This document shows, one piece after another, positions 39,851 to 50,405 of a stretch of 64,000 nt of DNA. The stretch spans positions 76,518,073 through 76,582,072 of the forward strand of contig CP154954.1 in NCBI GenBank assembly GCA_039621445.1, read 5' to 3'. Within the stretch, counting starts at the first letter, position 1, and every line of letters starts with the position of its first letter. Position numbers and translations under genes: made by a program. The stretch is from Euglena gracilis. Its lineage: Eukaryota > Euglenida > Euglenophyceae > Euglenales. A model generated the notes under the pieces. It was not told where the DNA came from. It worked only from the letters and a program-made list of their open reading frames with translations, and ran no database searches.

Positions 39851-40155
39851 CTAATTGAAGTGAAAACAGCCGTCCCCCAGAACTGTCCCAGCCTGCCTCC
39901 GAGACGTGGCGGCGGAGGCCAGCAGCGCGTCGTCCGGCAGGAAGCTGAAGACCAACAATGCGACGTCGGCCGGCAACCCCAGCGGCGCTTGCGCTGGCGT
40001 CGGACTGAATCGGTTTGCGGCGGCCACAAAGTGCCAGACCGCGGCCGTTCCCAGGCTGCCTGTTTGCGATGAAGCCACCACTTGCGAGCGACTGCCCTTG
40101 GCATAACCCAAACTCAACTTTCCCCAAATGGCTGCCACAGAGGGTGGGCGGTGGG
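39851..40155 (-). CDS. F-box-like exon
   Basis: Minus-strand frame after a TTTTCACAG acceptor (exon start about 40155) to a TAG at 39851. About residues 55-85 read LGLPADVALLVFSFLPDDALLASAATSRR, matching the F-box pattern LP.e....IfsfLp..dL..a..v.r.w, which binds Skp1 in SCF ubiquitin ligases. Codons mostly end in G/C. Upstream residues (AHRPPSVAAIWGKL) have no ATG, so this is not the first coding exon unless a non-ATG start is used. The Trp after the box is absent and the frame soon stops, so the 3' border or function is doubtful. A TATA-like TTTATATTT lies at about 40221-40213. Confidence 0.5.
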
Positions 40156-42525
40156 CTGTGAAAATGCAAACCGACGATCACTTTTGAGAACGTGCGAAAA
40201 ACCAAACATCCCACAAATATAAAATGGTGGGTGCTCGATCGAGCGCTGGTCATTTTTTCACCCCAGGGAGATGCACAAGCAAACATCGTGCTGAAAACCA
40301 AAATGCAGCCTGGCTGTCAAGCCAGTTGTGGTGCGCTTGGTCGTCATTGGGGATAGCTCCATGGTTCATAAAGAAGACAAAATGCCAGTTTCCTGCATTT
40401 TACCATTGTTCGACTTACCACGATGCTGCTGTTGCTGAGATTTGAATAGAAAGACAAAATACAAAAGAAAAGACAAAATACAAAATATCACCTGGTACAA
40501 AAATGAAGAGTCGATGATGAACACTGAAAAATGAAGAGAGGGTGTAACTTAAAAAAATATGATGCGAAAAGAGAAAGGGAGATTGGTGATAATCACAAGG
40601 AGCTAAAAAAAAATGTTGGATATGCACATATACACATAGGATTGGACTTTAAAGCTGCAAGGTTGTGCCTGTTCAGGTTGTTGGGGAAAATGACGGCTGG
40701 CTGGACCCCGGTTGGGAACTCCAACGTCCACTACAAGAACACCTGCCACTGCTATTGAGGGGGGGTCCAAATGACATGTTTTCCGAAAGTTAACTATTTG
40801 TAGCACATTTTTCTTCAGAACGTCATAATGTCATAATTTGTTATTTAGGTGATGAATTTTGACTTTGAAATACTTACCTCCTCACCACGTCATGTGCTGT
40901 CCTCCATGTGGGGGCGGCCCAGACCACACCACAGGCTACCGGCAGGGGAGGCTCACTTTTGACTTTCAAAAACCCAGTGAATCGCCTCCCATCCCCAGAT
41001 CAGTCAAAATCCATTGATTTTAGACAATGGCTAGTGAAAAAATGGCCGAAAACCAATGGGCTTCAGCCAAAAAAAAATCCTCAAAAGATCAGGCATTTCT
41101 GGCAGTGGGCAACTTTCAGCATCTCTGGCCAGCCCCTCCCCCCCCCCCCAAACTAGTCAGTCACCCCCCCAAAAAACCAGTCAGACAGACGCCAAAACAG
41201 AGGCACAGTCAAAGTTTTTTTTCTGTCTGGCACGATGCGCTGAGCAACAGAAAACTTTTTTGGGAGATATTCGACTTTGAATCCAATTGCTCTAGAAGAT
41301 CACCAAATGCGAAAATTCTCAGAATTGAAAAAGCACAAAAACAAATCAGAAACGGATATACAGATTGGTTTTGTTTGGCATGATGCAGCAAAACAAAATA
41401 AAAAGATCCTGGACAGAAACAAAGCTCAAATAAAACTTGCACATTCAGGTGTGTAATAAATCAATTCATGAATCAATTGCTATGCTCCTGGGCACAATCA
41501 GGTGAGCATTTTTTTTTGATCAGCAAGAGTACTGAAGGCGCCCTCGGTGCTCTTGCTGATGGCACAAGCAACCTGATAAAGTCTTTGTGATAAACCTGAT
41601 AAAGGGGTGATGTACCTCTGGCTTGATAAACTCCCAAGGCTGGAAATTCATCAATCAAATGCAGTTGGCACAACAACGGCACATCAATTTGAAACAGTTT
41701 TGGAAAATGAAAATAAAACATGGGCCATTTACTTTCAAGTCACTTATGAGACCATGCGACAAGGCGGCGGCATCTGGAGTAAAATCCTTTATCACCTGTG
41801 AGATGAGGAGTGCAACAGTTTAAAAGTGATCAATGGATTTTGATGGTTTCCATTTGAGACCTTCACTTTAACAAATTAAATTTTATCATCCCAAACCCAT
41901 TGGTCATTGAGGTGCGGAAAACTTGCAGTTGCAGGGTCAGGATTCGGTGTGTCCAAAGAAAAAATCAAACTCATTTTTTTGCCAGCCATTTCTGAACCAG
42001 ACACAGCCAAAACAGCTTGTTTGTTGTTATAAAGGAGCAGACTAATGCACAACTGCATGCCTGGAATTTTTTTTTGATGTTGCACAACAGGGTCATGGCA
42101 TTTTACAATTTGCAAATCAACATGCGCAGGTCCATGGAACACCTGCCTGGGAAACAGGGCGTCGCTTAAAGTCCCCAAGGGGGTGGGTCGAGTTCAAAAG
42201 CAGGCTGGAAAAAGGCTGCTGGATGGTCCCATCCCCAGGGGTCCCAGCACTGAAACCAAACATCTAAAAAATCGACACTGATAAAATAGCAATTACGCAA
42301 ACAGTTAATTTTTTGTCAGAAAAAATTGCTCTTGCCTGCCCTTTTCCGACCGATTTTTTCACATTTTTGGCCCATTTTCGTGCCGCCAAAAACCAAAAGT
42401 AGGTTCGCGTCTGGCCGCCCTTTGGGGGGCTGGAAGAATAAAATTCATCGATGGGGGAGAGGGATCCAGGGCTGGAAAATCTACTGGCTGGACCCTCCCC
42501 TCTGCAGGCACCTATGGTCACTTCC
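40156..42525. other. non-coding, probably intron or intergenic
   Basis: No gene supported. Pyrimidine and A-rich runs, AAAAGACAAAATACAAAA-type microsatellite near 40450-40490, C-run at 41140-41155, T-run at 41508. Short frames at 41607-41823 are not convincing. Confidence 0.35.
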
Positions 42526-42534
42526 CATGTTGGT

Positions 42535-42600
42535 GCTCTGGTCGGCCTTGGTCGGCCCTGGCCGGCCCTGGTCGGCCCTGGTCGGCCCTGGTCGGCAAAT
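42535..42600 (+). repeat. tandem CTGGTCGGCC repeat, first block
   Basis: About five 10-bp copies of CTGGTCGGCC with one CTTGG and one CTGGCC variant. The same word recurs in blocks at 43205-43262 and 43296-43345. Confidence 0.85.
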
Positions 42601-42689
42601 AGTCGGCCATAAGTGGGGGTATCCGTCACAGAAAAAAATGTGAAAGGATGCAATTTTCTCGCCAAGATCAAAAGGAAGTGCCCCATCAG

Positions 42690-42960
42690 GCCTCCATTGG
42701 CTCCCCAAAAGCAACCAAAATGACCTAAAATGGCTTGAAATAACCAAAAATTACCCAAAAACGCCAACAAAATCCACAAAAGATTGTGAAAAATGACCCA
42801 ACAGTACCAAAAGGGCGCAAAATGGCCAAAATGCCCTAAAAAATGCTCAGATTGACCCAAATTAGCCCAATATTTGCCAAATCAGTGACAAATAGCCCCC
42901 AAATTAGCAAAAACTGATCTATAATGGCCAAAATGGGTGTAAAACTGGAGATTTGTGAGA
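42690..42960. repeat. A-tracts phased at about one helical turn
   Basis: Runs of four to six A spaced about 10-12 bp (CCAAAAGCAACCAAAATGAC, TTACCCAAAAACGCC and similar). Such phasing is known to give intrinsic DNA bending. A T-tract counterpart lies at 54240-54450. Confidence 0.5.
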
Positions 42961-43007
42961 AAATTATCCAAAAATGGGTTTAGTTCTTCAAAATATACAA
43001 AAAAAAC

Positions 43008-43145
43008 TGCCAGCATCACCCAGCATCGCCCAGCAACGCCCTGCATCGCCCAGCATCGCCCAGCATCGGAACCCCACCTCTGGTCTCCAAAAATCCAGCA
43101 TCACCCAGCATCGCCCATCATCGCCCTGCATCGCCCAGCATCATC
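43008..43145 (+). repeat. CAGCATCGCC degenerate tandem repeat
   Basis: Ten-base words CAGCATCACC, CAGCATCGCC, CAGCAACGCC, CTGCATCGCC repeated around two clusters separated by ~30 bp. Confidence 0.8.
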
Positions 43146-43204
43146 AGAGGTGCTTGTTCCAGAGGGAAAGCTGCCGAATTCCTTCATCCATTCCCCTTCG
43201 GTCG

Positions 43205-43345
43205 GCCAACCACATGCAAGTCGGCCCTGGTCGGCCCTGGTCGGCCCTGGTAGGCCCGGTCGGAACCCCCACCTACGGGGGTCCTGAAAATCATAGTCGG
43301 CCCTGGTCGGCCCTGGTCGGCCCTGGTCGGCCCTGGTCGGCCGTA
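43205..43345 (+). repeat. tandem CTGGTCGGCC repeat, second and third blocks
   Basis: Two blocks (about 43215-43260 and 43297-43345) of the 10-bp word seen at 42535, separated by GGAACCCCCACCTACGGGGG, a short hairpin-capable sequence. Confidence 0.85.
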
Positions 43346-43425
43346 GGTGCCTGCCCCTCTGGGATGGGGTCAAATTTCTTCAGCGATGCCCTGGGCAATG
43401 CTGATTTTGACAAAGGGGACCAGAC

Positions 43426-43582
43426 CTGAACAAGCGCCGTTGCGACGTCCTCCTGGCTTCTGGCCGCCTTCAGCCGCGGCAGCCAATCCCCGCGGTGCCG
43501 GGCAACGTCGCAATACCGGCAGAACACCGGCCCCAGTGGGTGCGGCGCCAGGGTCAGGGCAGGGCTATGGTGTGCAGGGGGC
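43426..43582 (-). CDS. candidate internal exon, unknown protein (CxxC-containing)
   Basis: 157 nt on the minus strand between acceptor CTGTAG and donor CAG|GTCTGG. The frame reads PPAHHSPALTLAPHPLGPVFCRYCDVARHRGD and continues WLPRLKAARSQEDVATALVQ, with strong G/C-ending codon bias. CRYCDVARH has a CxxC followed by His that might belong to a zinc site; too short to assign. Confidence 0.5.
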
Positions 43583-43776
43583 CTACAGTGGGACCTGAAG
43601 CAAGGTGGGCGGCAATCCACCCAAGGAGAATGAGAATCCGCACACCTAGAAGACAAGGAAGGGAAAGGGGTGGGAGTCAGGCCCACCAACCCTCTGCACA
43701 TTCGATTCGCGGTGTTCTCTTTCAGCCCTGGTGGGTCCATTTGGAATGTCCCAAACTCAACTTCAATTGAGCCCAC

Positions 43777-43862
43777 CAGGGGGTGTGGTCTTAGCAGTGC
43801 TAGCACAGCAACCTGGCTTCAGGGGGTGTGGTCTTAGCAGTGCTAGCACAGCAACCTGGCTT
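43777..43862 (+). repeat. perfect 43-bp tandem duplication
   Basis: Two identical adjacent copies (43777-43819, 43820-43862) beginning CAGGGGGTGTGGTC. Each contains TTAGCAGTGCTAGCAC, a near-palindrome. Confidence 0.95.
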
Positions 43863-44675
43863 GGGGATTCTGAGTTCGAAAAAATCTGGCTGGCTCCAGG
43901 ATAGGACTTCCTCCAACTTCAGAATCCATGTGCAGTGTATCTGCCAAAAAATGTATAGAACAAAAAAAATCTCGACCGAAACAGAAAAAAGAAACAGCAG
44001 GGATGAAAATTCACCAGTTCACTGTCACCCCTTTGGGCCTCCTGTACATAATCCAGACCGCTTGCGTCGCCGTTGCTCCTCCTCTGAATCTATGAGAGCA
44101 GCTGCCTCCAATGCGATGGGGAAGGGATTCCCTGGTCACATGACAAATTGGGTAGAGCAAGAGATACGGTCCATCTGAGGTTGTTTGGAACCTACCTTTC
44201 CATTGGGGGTTTACACCCCAACAAAGTCCTTTTTGTATCCACCCCCTGTTCATTGGCCCAAAACCACGTTGGCCCAACGAGCCGTGCCAACTTGCGGGGG
44301 GGGGGGGCACACTGAATCGCATCTCAGGTGGCCAGCTGGGGGCAAAAAGCCGGGGGGGGGGAATAATTTTGAGAAAGGAACAAACATGGAATCTGGCAGC
44401 TGATAGACGACACCACCATGATGCATTCATACTTAGTTTCATTCATGCATTCATTCATGCATTCATACTCACTCCCATTCTTTCCCACACATCAGGAGGA
44501 AGCATCTTTCTTTGAGGTGGTTAAAACACACACTACAGGAAATGAACAGGTGGGGAACCCCCTGCAGAATTTTTCGGAAAAAAATGCTTTTCCTGCAACT
44601 TTTCTGTGGGAGCAGGTGTTGAATCGCCAAACCAACAACATAAATACGCAAAAGCAAAAAAATAAAAGGGAAAAC
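43863..44675. other. non-coding, probably intron or intergenic
   Basis: No gene supported. Contains an ATTCATGCATTCATTC microsatellite (44440-44470) and G-runs near 44300 and 44355. Confidence 0.35.
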
Positions 44676-44807
44676 CTTGGAGGCGGAGCGGGCGTGGTTG
44701 ATGACGATGTCTGGCAGGAGTGTGGAGGTGACGGGGTGGTGCACCGCTGCAGATGGAGGCAATTGGGCTGAGCTGCAGGCTTGCAGTGGGAGGCACCGCC
44801 CCACAGC
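44676..44807 (-). CDS. candidate internal exon, unknown protein
   Basis: 132 nt, phase 0 at both ends, between acceptor CTCCCAG and donor AAG|GTTTTCC. Reads AVGRCLPLQACSSAQLPPSAA and then VTSTLLPDIVINHARSASK with almost uniformly C/G-ending codons in the second half. No family recognised. Confidence 0.45.
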
Positions 44808-46400
44808 CTGGGAGTGCGAAGGCAAAAGGGCGAGGAATTTCACAGATTCGCAGCCTTGCTTTAAACCGACCAGGGGTTCTTTAAACACCGGAAGGGGTCC
44901 CTCCCACCACCCTGGGGGGAGTGGGTCAAAAAAATTTTCGGCGCTTCACTGAAAATAGAACAAAACGGTTCAGTGGACCGACCCACCCGCCCAACCCTCC
45001 AAACTCCCTTTGTCCTGCATGCGCAGTCTAGGTTGAGAACCAAAGCTGTTTCGGAATCACCAGTCGGGTCATCCTCCTCGGTGCCACCAAAGCCCGGCTG
45101 GTGGTGGCAGACCGTTGGGAGCACATGTTCTTAGTCATGGACCCCAAATGTATGCCAACCCCGACCCACAGCTCGATCCAGGCGGGTGAGAGAGTCATGG
45201 CCCCTTGGGCATCCACCTGGAGGGCAGCTCCGCAGTTGCATTTGCCCTCGAGTGTGCCCACACCCGAGGAATGTCCCATGTGCTCCATTGCCAGAAATGG
45301 GGACTTGTGGCGTAACCCCCTCTCCTTGGCATGAAGGTGGTCACACCCTGGCCCAACAGGGTCCTGCCTCCCCATCAGCCTCTTTCACTCAGAGATGAGC
45401 CAGCCTTCCTGGAGAGCCCTTGCCAACCAAGCAAGGAAATTTATGAGGAGCGTCTTGCCAGGAGGGTAAGGGGTTTCACCCACGTGACTATCTCCTCGGT
45501 GCTCCAGGCTGTTGGGAGGGACCTTGCGCTCGAGTCCTTGCAGGGCGAATGCACCTTCCCAGTTCTCGGTTCGCGATACGGGGGCCTAGCTCACATATTT
45601 TAACTGAGCTCCATATTTTTATGTCGCCGTGGGCAGTGTCAGTGGCAGCTCGCTGGGACTCCAAGCCCCTTGCCATTCTGGCAACACGGGGGGAAACATT
45701 TTGGTCAGCCTCGGGACTTGTCCCACCTGTTGTGGGGTGGCTGCAGTTCAGGCTTCTTTTAAGACCCCCGGGGGGTCCCCCCACCCACCCAGCCCGGTGC
45801 GGGACTCCCCTACGGGGGGGGGGGGGGGGATCGGGCCATTCCCCCAAAAAATTTCGGCGCTTCGCGCCGAAACCCTTACCTGGGCATCAGGCCCGGGACC
45901 CCCCCCCCAAGGGGGTCTTCTGATTTAATCAGAAGCCTACTGCAGTTGATTTCTCTGGTAGCCCAGGGTAGGGTGATCCCTGGAGTAACCCCAAGGGTGA
46001 CTCTGATGGGGTGACCACTGGGTAAGAGGCAAGAAAACACCTGCGGTTGCGGTACATTGAGCGCGTGCTAATCATTATCATAAGAGTGGTTTGAGCAACA
46101 CAAACACATACAGTGTGGGAATGTGTACGCCAGGGTGAGCACCACAATACTCTCATTGATAAATTTTGGGATGAAATTGGCATGGTTATTTGTCTCCAAA
46201 CAAAATTCTCTGGGGAACTGACTGGTCTTTCAATACCCTGGCTTCGTGCTGCATGCTGCATGCTGCACCGGCCAGCTACAAACACTTCCATCCAGTATGC
46301 ACCATGTAGGGTTTTTCACAAAAACGTGGCATATAATATCATACAAAATATGTGTGACCACAGAAATCACTTTTTGCGAAATCAGGTAAACCATGCAGGA
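44808..46400. other. non-coding with possible decayed coding sequence near 45.0-45.6 kb
   Basis: Between 45010 and 45600 all plus frames and one minus frame are partly open and GC-rich (plus: LGATKARLVVADRWEHMFLVMD; another frame: CAHTRGMSHVLHCQKWGL, which recalls the Cys/His tail of LINE reverse transcriptases). I cannot choose among them. A hairpin TTTCGGCGCTTCGCGCCGAAA lies at about 45849-45869. Confidence 0.3.
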
Positions 46401-46427
46401 AATTTCTTAAGCCGGAGGGTACCCTAC

Positions 46428-46860
46428 CCCCCGGGGGGGCCAACCAGCCAGCAGCTCAAATCCAGCCAGCAGCCCAAATTCGGGCTGGGAGCCCCCCCCC
46501 CCCCCCCCGGGGGGTCGACTGAAATAAAGTCGGGTCCAGCCCGGCCGGAGGCCGGGCCAGCCGGCCGCAGGCTGGCCAGCCAACTGGGCTGCCCAGCTCA
46601 CCTATATCCCTGCATTTTTCCCCCTCACCACAGCTTCCTCCATCACAGCCCCCAGCCTTGATCTAGCTCCATCCACCAAAATGTCGAAAATGGCAAGCAT
46701 GTGTTAGAAAATTTTGTTTTTCACTGACCCAGCCCAGCCCAGCCCCGGACCCCCCCCCCCCTCCCCCCACCCCCGGGGGGGGGTCCAGCCAGCAGCTCAA
46801 ATCCAGCCAGCAGCCTTTTTGCCAGCCGGAGGCTGGACCCCCCCCCCCCGAAGCATGGAA
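46428..46860. repeat. GC-rich foldback region with CAGCCAGCAGC words
   Basis: CAGCCAGCAGCTCAAATCCA occurs at about 46446 and 46792, and GCCGGAGGC / GGCCAGCCGGCC / CCGGGGGG words make several hairpins. Long C-runs at 46493 and 46842. Similar words (GGGGGTCCAGCAGAGGCTGG) reappear near 63825. Confidence 0.55.
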
Positions 46861-47212
46861 GCAAATAGTAGGCTGTCGCCAGAGTGTGCCAACAGACTGG
46901 ATATGGAGGGGGTGGGCAGTCCCCGCCACATCACAGTCAATTGTAACATCGAGTGGCAGACCCGCTGTGGTCATGTCCGGCAAACTCGTGAATGTGTGTT
47001 GTTTGAGTTGTTTAGTACTGGTGGTCACATCACTCGGTATGAACATACAAAGTCGTGATACAAGTCGTAGGTGCAGCACTTTTCCGCTTCCTTTTTGCCT
47101 ATTTATATCATAAAACCGGTGTGTTTGTCAGAATAAGACTATCATAAAAACTCCACGAAGGTCATGGTTGCAGAGGGCTTCTCATGGACTCGATTAACTC
47201 TGCAGATGTCTC

Positions 47213-47395
47213 GTGCGGAATGCATTGGAGCGCGCACAGCGTGCGGTAGACCAACGTCGCTTGTGGCCCGACACGCAGATTGCCTGTATTCTGCACATGG
47301 ACAATAACAATGTGACTGTTATTGTTTTAATGGTACATAATGTGACCAGTAAACAGTTATCTGCGATCTGCGTGGCGAGGGACATTCAGATATAA
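47213..47395 (+). CDS. hypothetical 60-residue frame
   Basis: Reads MRNALERAQRAVDQRRLWPD, then an aliphatic stretch (NNNVTVIVLMVHNV). Could be the end of a gene or a chance frame; the first codon is not a certain start. No family recognised. Confidence 0.25.
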   Translation: MRNALERAQRAVDQRRLWPDTQIACILHMDNNNVTVIVLMVHNVTSKQLSAICVARDIQI

Positions 47396-47399
47396 TTGT

Positions 47400-48720
47400 T
47401 AGCCTTTTGAACAGGAAGCGGAAAAACTGCCTCTTGTGCAATTTGTTGCTATGTTCCGATCAGCAAACCAATTTGAATTGAAAGCGCAACGTTATCAACC
47501 GTTTAAAGTTTCACTGAAACACAAAGTGCACTCAGCATTGTCCAGCACGTGCGACGTCCATTTTGCAAAGTGAGAACGACGGGGAGATTGTACGATCGCC
47601 TGCCAGGTCCAGCAAAAGCTGTAACCGACGACTGGGCACCGTTCAGCAGTTCGGGGAAGTGAAATGGACCCGGTCCAGCCTCTCCCTTTTTTGTTTGCAC
47701 GTGAAATGCACCAATCGTTCACCTTTAGGGTTGATGGTGCACTCAGCAGTTTAGCGGTTGAATGTTGTGCGAGATACATGCCAATAAGAAGTAGGTCATG
47801 TAGGGCTGAGGAAGCGGTTCTCCGCTCCATGAACCAATATTCAACGCTGGCAGGGTTAACAATGGCACTGAATTGCAATGCATTCCGTCCATAGCCGTGC
47901 GAGGCGGGGAGCCATGGGGCTGCCGGGTACCTGCTTCCGCCGCTGCCCACAGGAATACCCAACACCAATGGTGGCAAACGTCGGTGTCAGCGAGATATGA
48001 TTACAAAGAAAGAGCGTGGTCTCTCCTCCTTTTCCTTTCGCATTTCACACACATATAATTGTCTCTTCATGTTCGATGTCTTTTGTTTTCAATATTATCA
48101 TCTGTCTCTGCTTCTGTGAAGCGGTATTCCGCTTCATGGCGGCTTATACTTGACTTTTTGGTGTTATCCCTGTTGGTGAATTGTATACATAGCACGTCTG
48201 GTTAAAGGCTCTCAATAGCCAGTTTCAAATTTCTTCTTCCTCTTTACAGGTTTGTGATAAACCATATTTTCTTCCAACTTTTTATTTTATGTATTCAAGG
48301 AATTAGACGGAAATATAATTGAAGCGGAAACCCGCTTCAATTCATTTTGAACATAATATTTTATCTACAAACAGAACAAAATACATGAAAAATTTTGGAC
48401 AAGACATGTAACTGAAATCTTTTGACCGTTTTGGATTGCTTTTTTGGACGGTTTCAGAATGCAGTTCAGTCAAATTTTTCATGGGTAATTTACGCCTCCC
48501 AAGAAGGCAACCAAACAAACAAAATAAAAAATAAAAAATTTGGTGAGAAAGAGAAGGATCGGCGCCAGCAATCAGAGGAAAAAAATGAAAATGGACATTT
48601 TATCTGACCAATATTTCCATACGCGATCACGTAACTCGACATGGTTTCAGGGAATTTCTTAAGGACCCCCCGTCACTTGCAGCGGGAATCCGCTTCCATT
48701 AGAGGCAGCATAAGCAGGTA
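47400..48720. repeat. recurrent GAAGCGG...CCGCTTC hairpins in AT-rich DNA
   Basis: Imperfect inverted words at about 47808-47830 (GAAGCGGTTCTCCGCTCC), 48118-48137 (GAAGCGGTATTCCGCTTC), 48324-48341 (GAAGCGGAAACCCGCTTC) and 48680-48697 (AGCGGGAATCCGCTTCC). The same stem (CTTCCGC...GCGGAAG) occurs in the 220-bp repeats of the tandem unit. No gene supported; opposing frames near 47.5-47.98 kb are ambiguous. Confidence 0.6.
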
Positions 48721-48975
48721 GCGACAGTAATCACGCAGGCAGTCGTGATCATGCGGATGGATTGTGCACAGTCGTACAGCACATGTATATGCCGAAAGGA
48801 CGTTTCCTTGTGTCCCTGTCACTCGCCCTTCAGAGGCGAGTTTAACGTGGCCAAAGCGCTTATATACCGAGATCAAGACTGATGGATTCACACAGGTAGT
48901 GACGGTGATCACGTGAGCAGTCCGCAGGGGCGGGTAACGACTGTGATCACGCAGGCAGTCATGCAAGGTGGAGTA
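48715..48975. repeat. GTGATCACGCAGGCAGTC short repeats
   Basis: Variants of (A/G)TAATCACGCAGGCAGTC, GTGATCACGTGAGCAGTC and GTGATCACGCAGGCAGTC near 48727, 48905 and 48949, each containing the palindrome TGATCA or a variant. Confidence 0.6.
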
Positions 48976-49127
48976 GTGACAGGCTTTAATTATTGGTCAA
49001 GGAATGCCAAAGCCCCCAGCTGAATAACAATTGAGAGGGAGACCGAAGTCTGCTACAACACGTATTTGTTCATTGCTTGACACAACAGGACACAGGTTAT
49101 GGGATATGGCACAGGGGGGGGGGGGCA

Positions 49128-49225
49128 AAAACTGCACACGGGAAGGTCAAAAACTGCACTGCAAAAAACTGCAAAAAAACTGCAAAAAAACGGCAAAAAA
49201 CTTCAAAAAACTGCACATCAACAAA
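49128..49225 (+). repeat. ACTGCAAAAA microsatellite, block 1
   Basis: About eight copies of (A)CTGCAAAAA(A), after a 12-G run. The block recurs at 50275-50405. Confidence 0.8.
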
Positions 49226-50270
49226 AAATAACAATAAACAAGCTGAAATGGTGTGCATATGCAAAACAACGTAAATTGTGACCACATGAGAACGCCCCAA
49301 TTCACCTAACTTTTGCACAGCTTTGGAGCTGATGACAATAAAAATGAAAGCAATCAATCAAGGTACACTGTACATGGGTTTTCATGTACTGAAACACAAG
49401 TCATGTGTTTGGTTTGGATGCTGGTTCACACTGGTTTTCCTGCACCAAAGCTTGTGACGGCCTTGCCCACGGAGGTGACAAACGGCTAAATATGAAAAAA
49501 ATGCACATGCCCATATGCAGAAATTTTCTATGCTTTTAATTCTTGCATGGGATGTTCAGTTTTGGAACTTTCGGTCCATCACCTGGTGAACTTCACCAAT
49601 GTCACGATGCAAAAAATCTACAAAAAAACTAAAAAAAAATCTACAACAACCATCACAAACTTTGAACACTGTCTTTAGGGGATTGCCAAATGGTCTGGGA
49701 GTTTCTTACAAATAAGAAAAACTTCTTTGAAGCATTTGGCTTGTGCAATATTTGGCCAAAATGCTTGGGACAAAGCCCAATCTTCTTCAGGAGCTTGTGC
49801 TCCTTTGCGTCTCCACGAATCTCGCAATCTTCAGCTCCAACTTCAACCAAAATTTGCACAAAAAAAACAGTTTTTGGATTTAGTCCCCAAGAATCCCAAA
49901 ATAATTAGTTGAATCTGCTCAGGAGTGTGCAAATGACGATTGCCAAAATAAGCATCGTGACATTTGTCACCACACGCACAAGTTGGAGATGGAGCAATTT
50001 TGGTTGGAGAGTAATTGTGGTGTTGTCACCGAAACAATCTGTTTTTTGGAATGGTGGCTACAACAATTCCTGTTGTGTCGAGAGGCAAAGCAATTGGCAA
50101 GACAGTTGGGGGCAAGACAACTGGTGGGATTACTGTAGACAACACAACTCATGAAGAGATTTTTTCAGAGAGACTTTTTCTTGAGAAACATCCTTCAAAC
50201 AATATAATCCATCGTAACAAGGCGCAGAGCACCAAAAAATGAGCACCTCAGGTTTCCTTAAAACTGGAAT
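49226..50270. other. no convincing gene
   Basis: Short frames on both strands (minus 49653-49859, VEVGAEDCEIRGDAKEHKLL; plus 50015-50242, GKTVGGKTTGGITVDNTTHE) look mildly protein-like but cannot be ranked. Confidence 0.3.
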
Positions 50271-50274
50271 CAAA

Positions 50275-50405
50275 AAAATGCAAAAAAATGCACGTGTGCA
50301 GTTTTTTCAGAAAAAAAGCTGCAAAAAACTGCAAAAAAAACTGCAAAAAAAACTGCAAAAAAAACCCAAAATGTGAAAACTGCAAAAAAACTGCAAAAAC
50401 TGCAC
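50275..50405 (+). repeat. ACTGCAAAAA microsatellite, block 2
   Basis: Repeats of CTGCAAAAAA with an inverted start (GTGCAGTTTTTTCAGAAAAAAAGCTGC), followed by ACTGCACGGTGCATATTTTGCC. Confidence 0.8.

Noticed and set aside
45010-45600. LINE reverse-transcriptase tail (CAHTRGMSHVLHCQKWGL)
   Set aside because: The Cys/His spacing is suggestive, but a stop follows at once, other frames are equally open, and no RT or endonuclease motif lies upstream.
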